A DNA stretch of 64,000 nucleotides from Casuarina equisetifolia (lineage: Eukaryota; Streptophyta; Magnoliopsida; Fagales; Casuarinaceae). The notes under the pieces were generated by a model that had not been told where the DNA came from, did not search any database, and saw only the letters and a program-made list of their open reading frames with translations. Both the position numbers and the translations under genes were made by a program. The stretch is from assembly GCA_028551475.1 (NCBI GenBank), contig CM052354.1, positions 21,785,258-21,849,257 of the forward strand, given 5' to 3'. Shown here piece by piece: positions 38,170 through 48,800 of the stretch (its first letter is position 1; each line of letters opens with the position of its first letter).

Positions 38170-39510
38170 TTGTGTTCCAAATCCAGCCCAATCAATCAAA
38201 AAAGTTGTGTTCTCAAGGAGAACGACAAAATCCGTTGTTAATTGTCATATAAAAAGAAAAAGGAAGAACAGATAGATGCCCCAAAATAAGTATGGAATTC
38301 AATGGTCCCTTTTGCCGACGCAGATGGGAGGTTTGTCTTTTCCAACAGCGGAAAAGCAGATCAGGATCGATGACAGCTTTAGAAAGACGGTGTTTCAATG
38401 ACATAACCATCGTTCCGCGTTCTGAGCATATGAGCAAAAGCCAAAACCTAAACCTATTCTTTTGTCCCTCATCCATCATTTGGAGCCCAATGATGAATTG
38501 ATGATGCATTCATTATGCTGGCACAGTCGGTCTCGTACATGAGTTTTCAATTCCATGAATGTGGATTCAAGGACGTGGTTTTGCCCTCTTGGGACGACGT
38601 TGAAAGGACTGGTTTTTAGTATCCCTCCACATCGTAAGTCTGACCCTTGGAATAATTAGCGGTTTCAACTTGATTTCCACTAATTTCAATCATGTCCTCC
38701 CCCAACTTGACCTCTCCTGCGTCGAACTTTGTCTTTGTGTTTTCCTATAAGCCAAATGGGTCTCCAAGTTAAAGTTATAATAAACTATTTTATTGGGATA
38801 GAACGTGTTTCCCATTGAAGATAATAGTTATAAGAATTGATTTACTTTGTTACTTTTATTATGTTATAAATTTTTATTTTTTAATTATAAAATCAACATT
38901 TTTCTTTGAAATTATGAGAGTCTCATGTCTATCTCTTTCTAAAATATATAATTAAAAAGACAAGTTATTTAAGTTTGTAAGACATATTATAAATACTTTT
39001 ATCTCTGATGTGAAACTTTATTGTTTATTTTTTTTCTCATAGTTTAAGGTTGGTCTTTTTGTTAGTTAAAAATGAACTTATTTATAAGATCAAGTTTAAA
39101 CATACAAAAAAGAGATTAGGTCTAACACTATGTAAAAGAACCATGTTTACCTTTTTTCATAAGGCCTCATTAAAGTAGGATTATTTAAATTTATAAGACA
39201 TATTACAAAGGTTGTTCTATTTAACGTGATACTTTGTTGTTCAATAAAATTTACAAATAATTCATATGGACCATATCCCTTTCATTTGTCTAAAGATTGT
39301 TAACAATAATACCATGAGATAACTTGGAGTAACATCAATCCATTTTTTGGTCAACGGAGACCAAAAACTGCAAGCATCCTCATTCGTAGTTCACGGGAAG
39401 TCCGTATGGTCTCAAAAGTCTACAAGTCGTTGCATTGCAGCTCAGGAGTATCTGTTTCGTATCCAACGGCTCCCCTCGCGTCATGCTTTCCCATCCATGA
39501 TGTCATCGAC
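38170..39510 (+). repeat. Orphan copy of PG upstream flank
   Basis: Bases 38170-38505 repeat at 40140-40455 (shared TTAATTGTCATATAAAAAGA, AATAAGTATGGAA, GAGCCCAATGATGA). Bases 38613-39310 repeat at 52231-52610 (TTTTAG.ATCCCT, CCAAATGGGTCT, AAATTTACAAATAA). Bases 39320-39500 match the PG-B/C promoter region (TTTCGTATCCAACGGCT, CGCGTCATGCTTTCC). No PG coding exons follow, so this looks like the upstream flank of a lost or never-complete PG copy. Confidence 0.7.
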
Positions 39511-40139
39511 GGAAGCTGGCCCCAAGCCCACCGAACTTGCTGGATCCGTATATCCATCGGAGGTGGCCCAATCTCTGGCAAATGCAGGGTCCGCGATTAA
39601 GCCCTTTTCTTGATAAACACGTGGCAACCGGTTGGCAGTGTGATGATAAAGCGGCCAACGGCTCATGATTAGAGGGATTAAATACGTAAATTTTAGCTGG
39701 AAAGAAAGGAATATGAGGCTTGATTAAAGTAGCGCTACTCAATGACCGTTGTAGCCCCAGAGATTCTGTTTCTTACTCCCACATATGAGGGTAGAACAGT
39801 CATTTCGTTTTCAAAATACTAATATATATACTTTTCTGTATGAACTTTTTTCTTATATTTAAGAAACTATTTCGTTTATTACCATCATCAAACTTTTATA
39901 CACAGTGGTAATTGTAAAGAACTATCAAATGACACGCACACATCTAGGATTTTTAGAATTTGATATTTATAGACAGCATAATAAAACTATGATTGACACA
40001 ATTATCATTTTACCCTATACAAAATTATTGTTTTTATCTGTCACTTCCAATTTTGATTTTATGGCCAGCATCTAATTTATAACCTTATTTGTCCTTCTCG
40101 TGCATCAAAAAAGGGGATCTGTTTTCATCCCCAATAATC
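39511..40139. other. Unassigned sequence between two PG flank copies
   Basis: No gene seen. A CACGTGGC (G-box/ABRE-like) lies at about 39617-39624, but no reading frame follows that would make it a promoter of interest. Confidence 0.4.
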
Positions 40140-41029
40140 GTTCAAAAAAAGTAGTGTGTTCTCAAAAGAGGATGACCGAATCCGTTATTAATTGTCATAT
40201 AAAAAGAAAAAAGCAAGAACAGATCCATGCCTCCAAATAAGTATGGAACTTAATGATCGCTTTCCCCAGCGCAGATGTGAGGTTTGTCTCTTCCAACCGC
40301 AGAAAAACAGACCGGGATCATGACAACTTAGAAAGACAATGTTTCAAAGACGTTATCATCTTTCCCCACTCTGAGCATAAGAAAAAAAGCCAAAACCTAG
40401 ACCTATTCTCTTGTCCCCTATCCACCATTTCGAGCCCAATGATGATTTGATGATGTATTTGTCTCAATATCGTAAACAATAATTTCATATATATATATAT
40501 ATATATATAAAAAGACACAATAAAATGTATATATAATATGAGGTTTACCTGGGGAAAGGCTTTTGGTTTTTTTTTTTTTTTTAAACACACGGATAGGGGA
40601 GGAGAAAGGATTTCGAACCTTAACCTGTCAGGAGTTCCGTGACTCATTGTCGTTAAGGCAAGAAGGACACCTTCAAGAGATATAGTTAAGATGACAAGGA
40701 GTACTGCATTTTTAATTAACCTGAACATACTTTGCCACAATTCACTGCTTTCCAGTTATCAAGTAAAGCTCAATGTTATCCGTTTCGTATCCAGCGGCTG
40801 TCCTCGCTTCATGCTTTCCGATCCAGTATTTTAAGTTTGCTGTTGAGACACTTCCTGATTAAAATACGAAAGAATCTTTTGAGACCGTATTACCCTGTCC
40901 TTCTCCCAAGCCCGTAACACAATCATATGCACAGAGCAAGAGTATCATAATCATTACAGTAACGTAATCCTCACAGTTGCTATTTTCGAAGGGTTTCAGT
41001 TACGTTCCGTCTATAGAAGGAAAGCTAGC

Positions 41030-41036
41030 TATAAGA
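41030..41036 (+). promoter_or_regulatory. Putative TATA box of PG-B
   Basis: TATAAGA in GCTAGCTATAAGAACCC, identical to the PG-C context and similar to PG-A. It lies 92 bases before the ATG because the GAA repeat is longer here. Confidence 0.6.
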
Positions 41037-41086
41037 ACCCAGATAGCAGAGCCAATGAAGCAACACGCTGGAGAAGAAGGTGGTTG

Positions 41087-41120
41087 CAGAAGAAGAAGAA
41101 GAAGAAGAAGAAGAAGAAGA
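41087..41120 (+). repeat. (GAA)n tract immediately before the PG-B start
   Basis: About 11 GAA units, against about 5 in PG-A and an interrupted tract in PG-C. It lies in the presumed 5' UTR just upstream of the ATG at 41128. Confidence 0.85.
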
Positions 41121-41127
41121 GGACGAC

Positions 41128-42644
41128 ATGGGTTCCATTTCTGTTTCTCGCTGCGTTTGCTTACTGGTTTCGGTGGCATGGATGGTTGAAGTTGCAGCAG
41201 GAACAACGGTTTTCAATGTGGTGGAAGCCGGTGCTGCCGCCGATGGAAAAACTGATAACAGCAAGGTATTGTAAAGTATGTCCCCATGTATTAAAATCCA
41301 AATATATTTCTATATAATTGAAAAGATTTCTTTAGCTTTTTCTATTTTCTTTATGTCGTTGGTAGATTTTCCTCCATGTGTTCAAGAAGGCTTGTCGAAC
41401 TCGAGGACAAAGCGTTGTCTTAATCCCAGAAGGAAGATTTTTGTTGGGCCCAACAGAATTCATTGGCCCCTGCCAGGGTCCGTTGATATTTTACATCAAG
41501 GGTGATCTCATAGCCCGTACTGATCCTGCGTCGTCGTTGAAAACCAGAGCTTGGATCACCTTTCAATACATGGACCACATGGCAGTTAGCGGCGGTGGGA
41601 CTTTGGATGGCCAGGGCTCCTCCGCTTGGCACTACCGTTCTTGCAATGGATCTTTTCCCTGCGCCATGCTTCCCTATGTAAGTTCTTCTTCTATAGTTGT
41701 CTAATCTTTGTTAATCAAACTCGCAACTTCATACGTAGGTTGTCATTGTTGGTTAAAAGAAGCGTCGATCTATTTAATGGCATTTGTTGATTGACATGTT
41801 TCTGTTTCCGTTCTGCTTTGACAGTCGTTGGCACTCAACTTCGTCAACAATTCTTTGATCACGCACATAAATTCAATCAACAGCAAGGGTGTCCACATGA
41901 ACGCTTTTGCGTGCTACGACGTGACTTTTGACAAGGTCCATCTTTCAGCTCCGGAGGACAGCCCCAACACCGATGGAATCCACATCGGGGGATCCTCCGG
42001 TATATACATAACCAATTCCGTGATAGGTACCGGAGACGACTGTGTCTCGATGAGCCCTGGTTCTACCAACATCGACGTTTCAAATGTCGAATGTGGCCCG
42101 GGCCATGGAATAAGCATTGGAAGCCTCGGGCGGGGGCCAGATGAGCCAAGTGTTAGTGGGGTGGTGGTGAGAAACAGCAGCTTCATGGGCACTCAGAATG
42201 GTCTGAGGATCAAAACATGGGCTAGCTCTTACCCGTGTAGCGTTTTCGATGTGACATTTGAACACATAACCATGGACAATGTCCAGAACCCTATCATCAT
42301 CGACCAACAATATTGCCCAGGCGGCAACTGTCCAAAGGTATTCTATTCTAGTTGGCAGCTGGTTTAAACACAAAAATCATTTTACTGATCTAATAACCAG
42401 TGCTTTTCGTCTACAGGGAAACTCCCAAGTTCAAATTCGCAATGTGAGGTTCAGAGACGTCGTTGGCACTTCGAGCTCAAAGGTCGGCGTTGCTTTTACA
42501 TGCAGCCAAAGTAAACCATGTCAGGGGATTCAGCTCGAAAAGATTAATCTTGTTTCCGCCGGCACAGGCGGACCTGCGGCTTGGGCGTGTGAGAATGCCA
42601 AATTAGATTCTTTTGATCTCCGGCATCCCACCTCTTCCTGCTAA
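41128..42644 (+). CDS. Exopolygalacturonase-like GH28 enzyme, PG-B
   Basis: Four exons: 41128-41265, 41366-41677, 41825-42337, 42417-42644 (1191 bases, 396 aa). Exons 1-3 are identical in length to those of PG-A and PG-C. Signal peptide (CLLVSVAWMVEVAAG), then TTVFNVVEAGAAADGKTDN. All GH28 motifs are present: NTDGIHIG, GTGDDCVS, CGPGHGISIGS, GLRIKTW. It is expected to be a secreted pectin hydrolase releasing galacturonate from homogalacturonan ends. It is closest to PG-C over the whole gene and both flanks, with which it forms a block duplication. A headless PG pseudogene follows at 43.5 kb. No lesions seen. Confidence 0.94.
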
Positions 42645-43190
42645 AGAGCAAGCCTTGGAATCACAAATTACATTTGAAAAACTTTCTACCGGCACAACAA
42701 GGGTTCTCGAGACTTTCATTTCTTTAAGACAAATCACTACATCAAGCAAGGACACGGGAAAGTATTTGGCCATCAAGAAATGATGCGGATTTGAGGAGAC
42801 GAAGAGTTGTTGACTTGTAAAATAAAGAAACAAAATTTGATTTGGAAAAATAAAGAAATAAATTCTCTTTTTTTTTTTAAATAGAAGTTTTTAAATTTTT
42901 TTTCTTTTTAATATTACAACACCCACACATGAGGTGTGGAATTCCACACATAAGGTCTTGTATCTCAATATGCCCATTAAAGCTTTATTAAAACCTTCCA
43001 TTGTTGCTCAATCAAGCTGATGCATGCTTCTAAAGCTTTTACCTTTTCCATTCATTTGGAAATATAGAAGGCAAAACTACATACATGTAAATGTCAAGCA
43101 AATACTTTATATGCAAAAATTTCTCTCAAATTTTGCACGGCTATATGTTGTCTCTATTCGGTTTTCATTTCTTCCAGCTCTTGCTCATAG
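42645..43190. other. 3' flank of PG-B
   Basis: Collinear with the PG-C 3' flank (56727-57300): GAGCAAGCCTTGGAATCACA, CGAGACTTTCATTTCTTTAA, TTTTTAATATTACAACACCCA. This is the likely 3' UTR and downstream DNA, without another gene. Confidence 0.65.
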
Positions 43191-43950
43191 CTCTCTTAGC
43201 TTAGTGCTTGCAATTGTTTGAAATCTAACCCCACATTTTGGAAATATAAAGGCGAGTTTGAATAGTAGGTGGAAATATCGTCAATACAATACAATACAAT
43301 ACAATACAATACAAGTATATTATACTTTTTATATTTAGAAATAAATTTTTTAAGAGAAAAAATAAACTTTTTAATATAATGTTGAGTTTAAGAGTGAAAT
43401 GACTATAATGTAATATATGTCATATTTTATACCATTAATGTGTTTTTGCATTTAAAAATGTTTCTTATTAGCTTTTTCTATTTTCTTTGTACCGTTGGTA
43501 GATTTTCGTCTATGTGTTCCATAAGGCTTGTCAAACCAGAGGACAAAGCGTTGTCTTAATCCCAGAAGATTTTTGGTGCGCCCAACAATATTCAGTGGCC
43601 TGTTCCAGGGTCCGTTTATATTTTTTTATTAAGGGTCTAGTAGCCCTTACTGATCCTGCGTCGCCACTGGGCAACAGAACTTGGATCACCTTTCAATACA
43701 TGGACCAGTTGGTAGTCGGCGGGGGTGGGACGTTGGATGGCCAAGGTGCCTCCACTTGGCACGACCGTTCTTGCAATGGATCTTTTCCCTGCGTCATGCT
43801 TCCCTATGTAAGTTTTCTTTCATAGTTGTCTAATCTTTGATAATCAAACCCAACTTCATACGTAGCATGTATATGACTTGTCCTATTAGGTTGTTATTAT
43901 TGCTTAAAAGAAGTGTTAATATATTTAATAGCATTTGTGTTATTGACATG
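43191..43950 (+). pseudogene. Headless, tailless PG pseudogene after PG-B
   Basis: Begins with PG 3'-flank sequence (TTAGTGCTTGCAATTGTTTG; compare PG-A 29310) that runs directly into PG intron 1 (ATATCGTCAATACAATAC), skipping promoter and exon 1. Exon 2 (43502-43807) follows with its AG and GT sites. It has lost four bases after CCCAGAAG, gained one and lost three more, so the frame is shifted only in the middle. Exons 3 and 4 are absent: the copy stops in intron 2 where an LTR element begins at 43951. It is most like PG-A in exon 2 (TTTTGGTGCG.CCAACAATATTCAG). Confidence 0.88.
43282..43312. repeat. (ACAAT)n microsatellite in the pseudogene's intron 1
   Basis: About six pentamer units. The equivalent positions have about two to three in PG-A (27920) and in the second pseudogene (57412). 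Confidence 0.85.
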
Positions 43951-45534
43951 TGTTACGTACATGGCTGTTTGTAATGGTATCCACCTTAATTTTTGTTCTA
44001 CCGAGAGAATAGAGAAACAAAAACATAAAGCAAACCATTTAGATAGCTTCTTTTCTTCCCTTTTTCATTGAAAGTTATAGTCTTTTAATAGGCTTTACAA
44101 AATATGAAAAGAAATTTAATCAAAATAAATACAATTAAGGAAAAAACATGAAAAGGAAAATAACAACCAAGGAAAGATGACCATGGTCCTAAATGCTCAT
44201 ATTTTTCTATTTCTAACTAATTAGATATTGTTTTACTTATAAATCAATCATTAAGTTATTGAGTATTTTTACCAACCTTAGTATCTGCAAATCCTTCTAC
44301 GTAATAATGAGATCACCTTCTATTTGACACATGCTTATTCCTTTAAAAGTAAATGAGATCTTCATCAATTTAGCATCTTGAAGGCAATATGGATCTATAT
44401 TGAAGTCCTTGGCCACATTTCCTACTACATAAATCCCTAATTAAAAAGGAAATCTTAATTCAAATTCTAGACATGTAACATACCTTACCCCATAAAAACA
44501 ACCTTGTCCTCAAGGTTGAAACTGAGGGATTACAATTTTTATTATAAGTCTACAAAATATGCACCTTAAGAACTACTAAACTAACTTACCAAAATATTAG
44601 GATAGATAATAAAGGCATAAATAAAGAATTTATTTGTCAAGACAAAATTATGGTGGTCATCCACAACGGGAGAAATGTTGACTCATAAGTGATATGCTAC
44701 ACAAATCAGGTAGTAATCTAACCAAGTTAGGTGGTGGTTCTCCATGGGCAACCATACTTACAAATTTCTCCACACCTAGAAATCTCTCCAACTTACCCTT
44801 TTTGCCCACCACACAACCTTTTTTTGGCATACCTTCAAGCCATCTCCTTGGCTGGCTAGATTTTGGAAAAAGATAATGGTCAGTTGGATGTGACTCCTTT
44901 GACTTCTCCGTCACCAAGACTAGTCCATGTGGGTTGTACGGCATTCACCTCTATTGCCTCTAGTGATTGTCTAGCATTTTATAGATCTAGTTTCAATCTC
45001 CTTTTTTCTTTTTCTTTCTTATGAAGGTCTTTCCATAATTTAACCATCTCTTTCTTGAGATGGTTGTTCCAAGCCTTACAAGATTCCCACATCTCCACCA
45101 CCATCCAACGGATCTCTTCCCAATCTAGGTTAGGAACTTGGCTTTGATACCAGTTGTTACAAACATGGCTATCCATAATAGTATTTGCCATAAATTCTTG
45201 TTTTACTGAGAGAACCGAAAAACAAAAACATAAAGCAAACCATTTGGATAACTTTTTCTCTTCCCTTTTCCATTAAAAGTTATAGCCTTTTAATAGGCTT
45301 TATAAAATGTGAAAAGGAATTTAATTAAAACAAATAAAATTAGGGAAAAAAGAAATAACAACCAAGGAAAGATGACTATGGTCTTAAATGCTCATATCTT
45401 GCTATTTCTAACTAGTTAAATATTTTTTTCTTTTAAATTAATCATCAAGTTATTGGGTATCTTTACCAACCATAGCATCCACAAATCCTTCCACATAATG
45501 ATGAGATTACCTTCCATTTGATATTTGTTTATTT
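43951..45534 (-). mobile_element. Small non-autonomous gypsy-derived LTR element
   Basis: Two direct repeats, about 43951-44335 and 45155-45530, both begin TGTTAC.....CATGGCT and share GAAAAACAAAAACATAAAGC-like and AATAACAACCAAGGAAAGATGA segments. On the - strand a primer-binding site TGGTATCAAAGCCA (45139-45152) lies two bases from the 5' LTR. The 0.8 kb interior has a - strand trace of the gypsy pol C-terminus (NLEDKV, 44500-44517) and no complete domain. The left edge sits in PG intron 2 after GACATG. No target duplication is found on the right, so that side has been rearranged. Confidence 0.75.
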
Positions 45535-45805
45535 GTTATGGTCCTAAAGGTAATTGAACCTGTCATGCCAATAGGCTTAGGCCTTTTGGCTTAATGGTTT
45601 GATTTATTACATTTGGTATTAGAGTTAAACCCCACATTCAAAGTTCAAACCATGGAAGGGGTAACCTACGAAAAAGGCTACTTGGTGAAAAACATCATGG
45701 GCTAAAAGGGCACCTAAATGCATGGGACTAGTGTGGAGCTGTCATGGAGTGGGCCGTTGAGGCATCAATTGTGGAGTGTGGTGGAATGTTACAGTCCTAA
45801 AAGTA
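45535..45805. repeat. Short repeat segment with LTR-like edges and PBS-like motif
   Basis: Bounded by two near-identical direct repeats, TGTTAYRGTCCTAAARGTAA (about 45536 and 45789). Inside, ACATTTGGTATTAGAGTTAAAC resembles a tRNA-Met primer-binding site. It may be the remnant of a further LTR element. No protein is encoded. Confidence 0.45.
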
Positions 45806-48800
45806 ATATAGATGATTTCAAAATTTGGAGAACTATTAAGCAGGAAAATAAGAAAATCTCAAATTCTATGTATTGAATATGTCTTTCATAGCAACAATAA
45901 AGAAGTATCTAAACGAAATTAATTCCACAACAACAACAAAGAAGTATTTAAATGAAATTAATTCTCATAGGTGGATAAACAAAAAAAAGTAACATAAAAA
46001 CTCAACATAATAGGATCTAATGCTCCCACCCTTCCTTTGGAATCTTGTCCTCATTACCTATGTTTTCATTTGAGGGGTTGAAGTTGGAGGTAAGTATTTC
46101 CAGAGTTGGAGGGCTTGAGTTAGACCTTGGAATGCCATTCTTGGAGGTAGAGGTGGGTTTTAAAGGGTGCTAAATGTCGTCCATGGAGGTAAAGGTGCAC
46201 TTAAGAAAGTGCCTATGCCTCTATTTCTTCCATTTTTTGTACAAATTATGAGATATGAATGTTATCAAAACTACCAGTAGACCACCAAATACTTGTATAA
46301 TATTTGAATTAGTTGTTTTTTCTTTGTCCGTAAAACTTTGATGCTCTTACATTTGTTTGTAAAATATACTAAAGCAACTTCCCATCTTATAGTCCTAAAA
46401 TCTTGTAACCTTTTCCTAGGTTTTCTTGGATATTCTAGGTGATGGCTTTTATATTATTAATTGAAAAAATCACTTTATGTAATTAGGGTCACTTATTTTT
46501 AATAACATCCTATCATTCATTGCTGCCATGAGTTGGGGTCAGTTTACTGGTATTGGTATTGCACAAGAACATATACTATTTATCCAAGCACTCATAGAAA
46601 TGGAAATGGAATACTCAGCAGTAGGAACTCATTAAATGTTAAAAGGAAAAAACCTAAACATAAGAAATGTTTTGTTAAAATAAAAAAATCCCAGCATATA
46701 CATAGTATTTACTAAAATTGACTTCATTTCCTTAATAGATATACTATCAACATTAGTAATATTTGAACTACCAAAAATATTAGCAATAAAACAAGACTAG
46801 AATATTGACAATGATTAGATATAAATGATTTCAAAATTTGGAGAACTATTAAGTAGGAAAATAAGAAAATCTTAAATTTTACATATTGAATATGTTTTCC
46901 ACAGCAACAATGAAAAAGTATCTAAATGAAATTGATTCCACAACAACAACAAAGAACTATCTAAATGAAATTGACTCTCACAGGTGGATAAACAAAAAAA
47001 TATAACATAAAAACTCAGCATAATAGGATCTAACACTTGCACCCTTCCTCTAGAATCTTGTCCTCATTACCAGTGTTTTCATTAGAGGGGCTAGACTTGG
47101 AGGTAAGTAATGACATTTTCAGAGTTGGAGGACTTGAGTTAGACCTTGGAATGCCACTCTTGGAGGTGGAGGTGGGCTTTAGAGGTTGCTAAAGGACATC
47201 CATGGAGGTGAAGGTGGACTTGAGAGAGCGCCTTTACCTTTGTTTCTTCCATTTTTAGTACAAATTGAGATATGAATGTTATCAAAGCCACCTGTAGACT
47301 ACTAAATACTTGTATAATTATTTGCATCAGTTGTTTTTTGTTTGTCCATAAAACTTTGATGCTCTTACATTTGTCCATAAAAGATACTGAAGGAACTTCC
47401 CATCTTATATTCCTAAAATCTTGTACCTTTTCCTAGGTTTTCTTGGATATTCTAGGTGATGGCTCTTATATTATCAATTGAAAAAATCACTTTATGTAAT
47501 TGGGATCACTTATTTTTAATGACATCCTATCATTCATTGCCGCCATGAGATGGGGTCAGTTTAATGGTATTGGTATTACACAAGAACACATACTATTTAT
47601 TCAAACACTCATAGAAATGGAAATGGAATCCTTAGCAATACGAACTTATTAAATGTTAAAATGAAGAAACTTAAACATATGTTAAATAAAAAAAATCCTA
47701 GCATATACATAGTATTTACTAAAATTGACTTCATTTCCTTAATAGATATACTATCAACATTAGTAATATTTGAATTACCAAAAATGTTAGCAATAAAACA
47801 AGACTAGAATATTGACAATGATTAGATATAGATGATTTCAAAATTTGGAGAACTATTAAATAGGAAAATAAGAAAATCTCAAATTATATGTATTTAATAT
47901 GTCTTCCATAGCAACAATGAAGAAGTATCTAAATGAAATTGATTCTCACAGGTGGATAAACAAAAAAAAAAGTAACATAAAAACTCAGCATAATAAGATC
48001 TAACGGTCGCACCTTTCCTTTGGAATCTTGTCCTTATTACCTGTGTTTTCATTGGAGGGGTTGGAGTTGGAGGTAAGTAATGGCATTTCCAGAATTGGAG
48101 GACTTGAGTTAAACCCTGGAATGCCACTCTTGGAGGTGGAGGTGGAGGTAGGCTTTAGAGGGTGGTAAAGGTCATCCATGGAGGTGAAGGTGGACTTAAG
48201 AGAGCGCCTTTACCTTTGTTGCTTTGATTTTTAGTACAAATTGAGATATGAATGTTATCAAACCTACCAATAGACCACCAAATACTTGTATAATTATTTA
48301 CATCAGTCGTTTTTTATTTGTTTGTAAAACTTTGATGCTCTTATATTTGTTTGTAAAATATACTAAAGCAATTTCCCATCTTATATCCCTAAAATCTTAT
48401 AACTTTTTCTTAGTTCTGTTTTAATATTCTAGGTAATGGCTCTAAATTTATCAGTTGGCAAAATCACTTTATGCAATCAGAGTCACTCATTTTTTATGAC
48501 ATCCTATCATTCACTGCTACCATGAGATGGGTCAATTTAATGGTATTGCTAATGCACACAAACATATACTATTTATCCAAGTACTCATAGAAGCGGAAAT
48601 GGAATCCTCAGTAGTAGAAACTCATTAAATGTTAAAATGAAGAAACTTAAACATAAGAAATTTTTTGTTAAGATAAAAAAATCCCAATATATACATAGTA
48701 TTTACTAAAATTAACTTCATTTCCTTAATAGATATACTATTAACATTAGTAACATTTGAACTACCAAAAATATTAGCAATAAAACAAGACTAGAATATTG

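Larger units (their letters stand above)
40140..41127 (+). promoter_or_regulatory. PG-B upstream region
   Basis: From about 40465 to the ATG it is collinear with the region upstream of PG-C (54652-55209): TTTTTAATTAACCTGAA, CGTATCCA.CGGCTGTCCTCG, GTTTCAGTTACGTTCCGTCT. TATAAGA is at 41030-41036. An (AT)n microsatellite (40487-40509) and a 15-T run near 40568 are specific to this copy. Confidence 0.75.

Noticed and set aside
40977..41317. Lys/Arg-rich frames over the GAA tract before PG-B (and PG-C)
   Set aside because: These are reading-frame shadows of the GAA microsatellite and PG exon 1.
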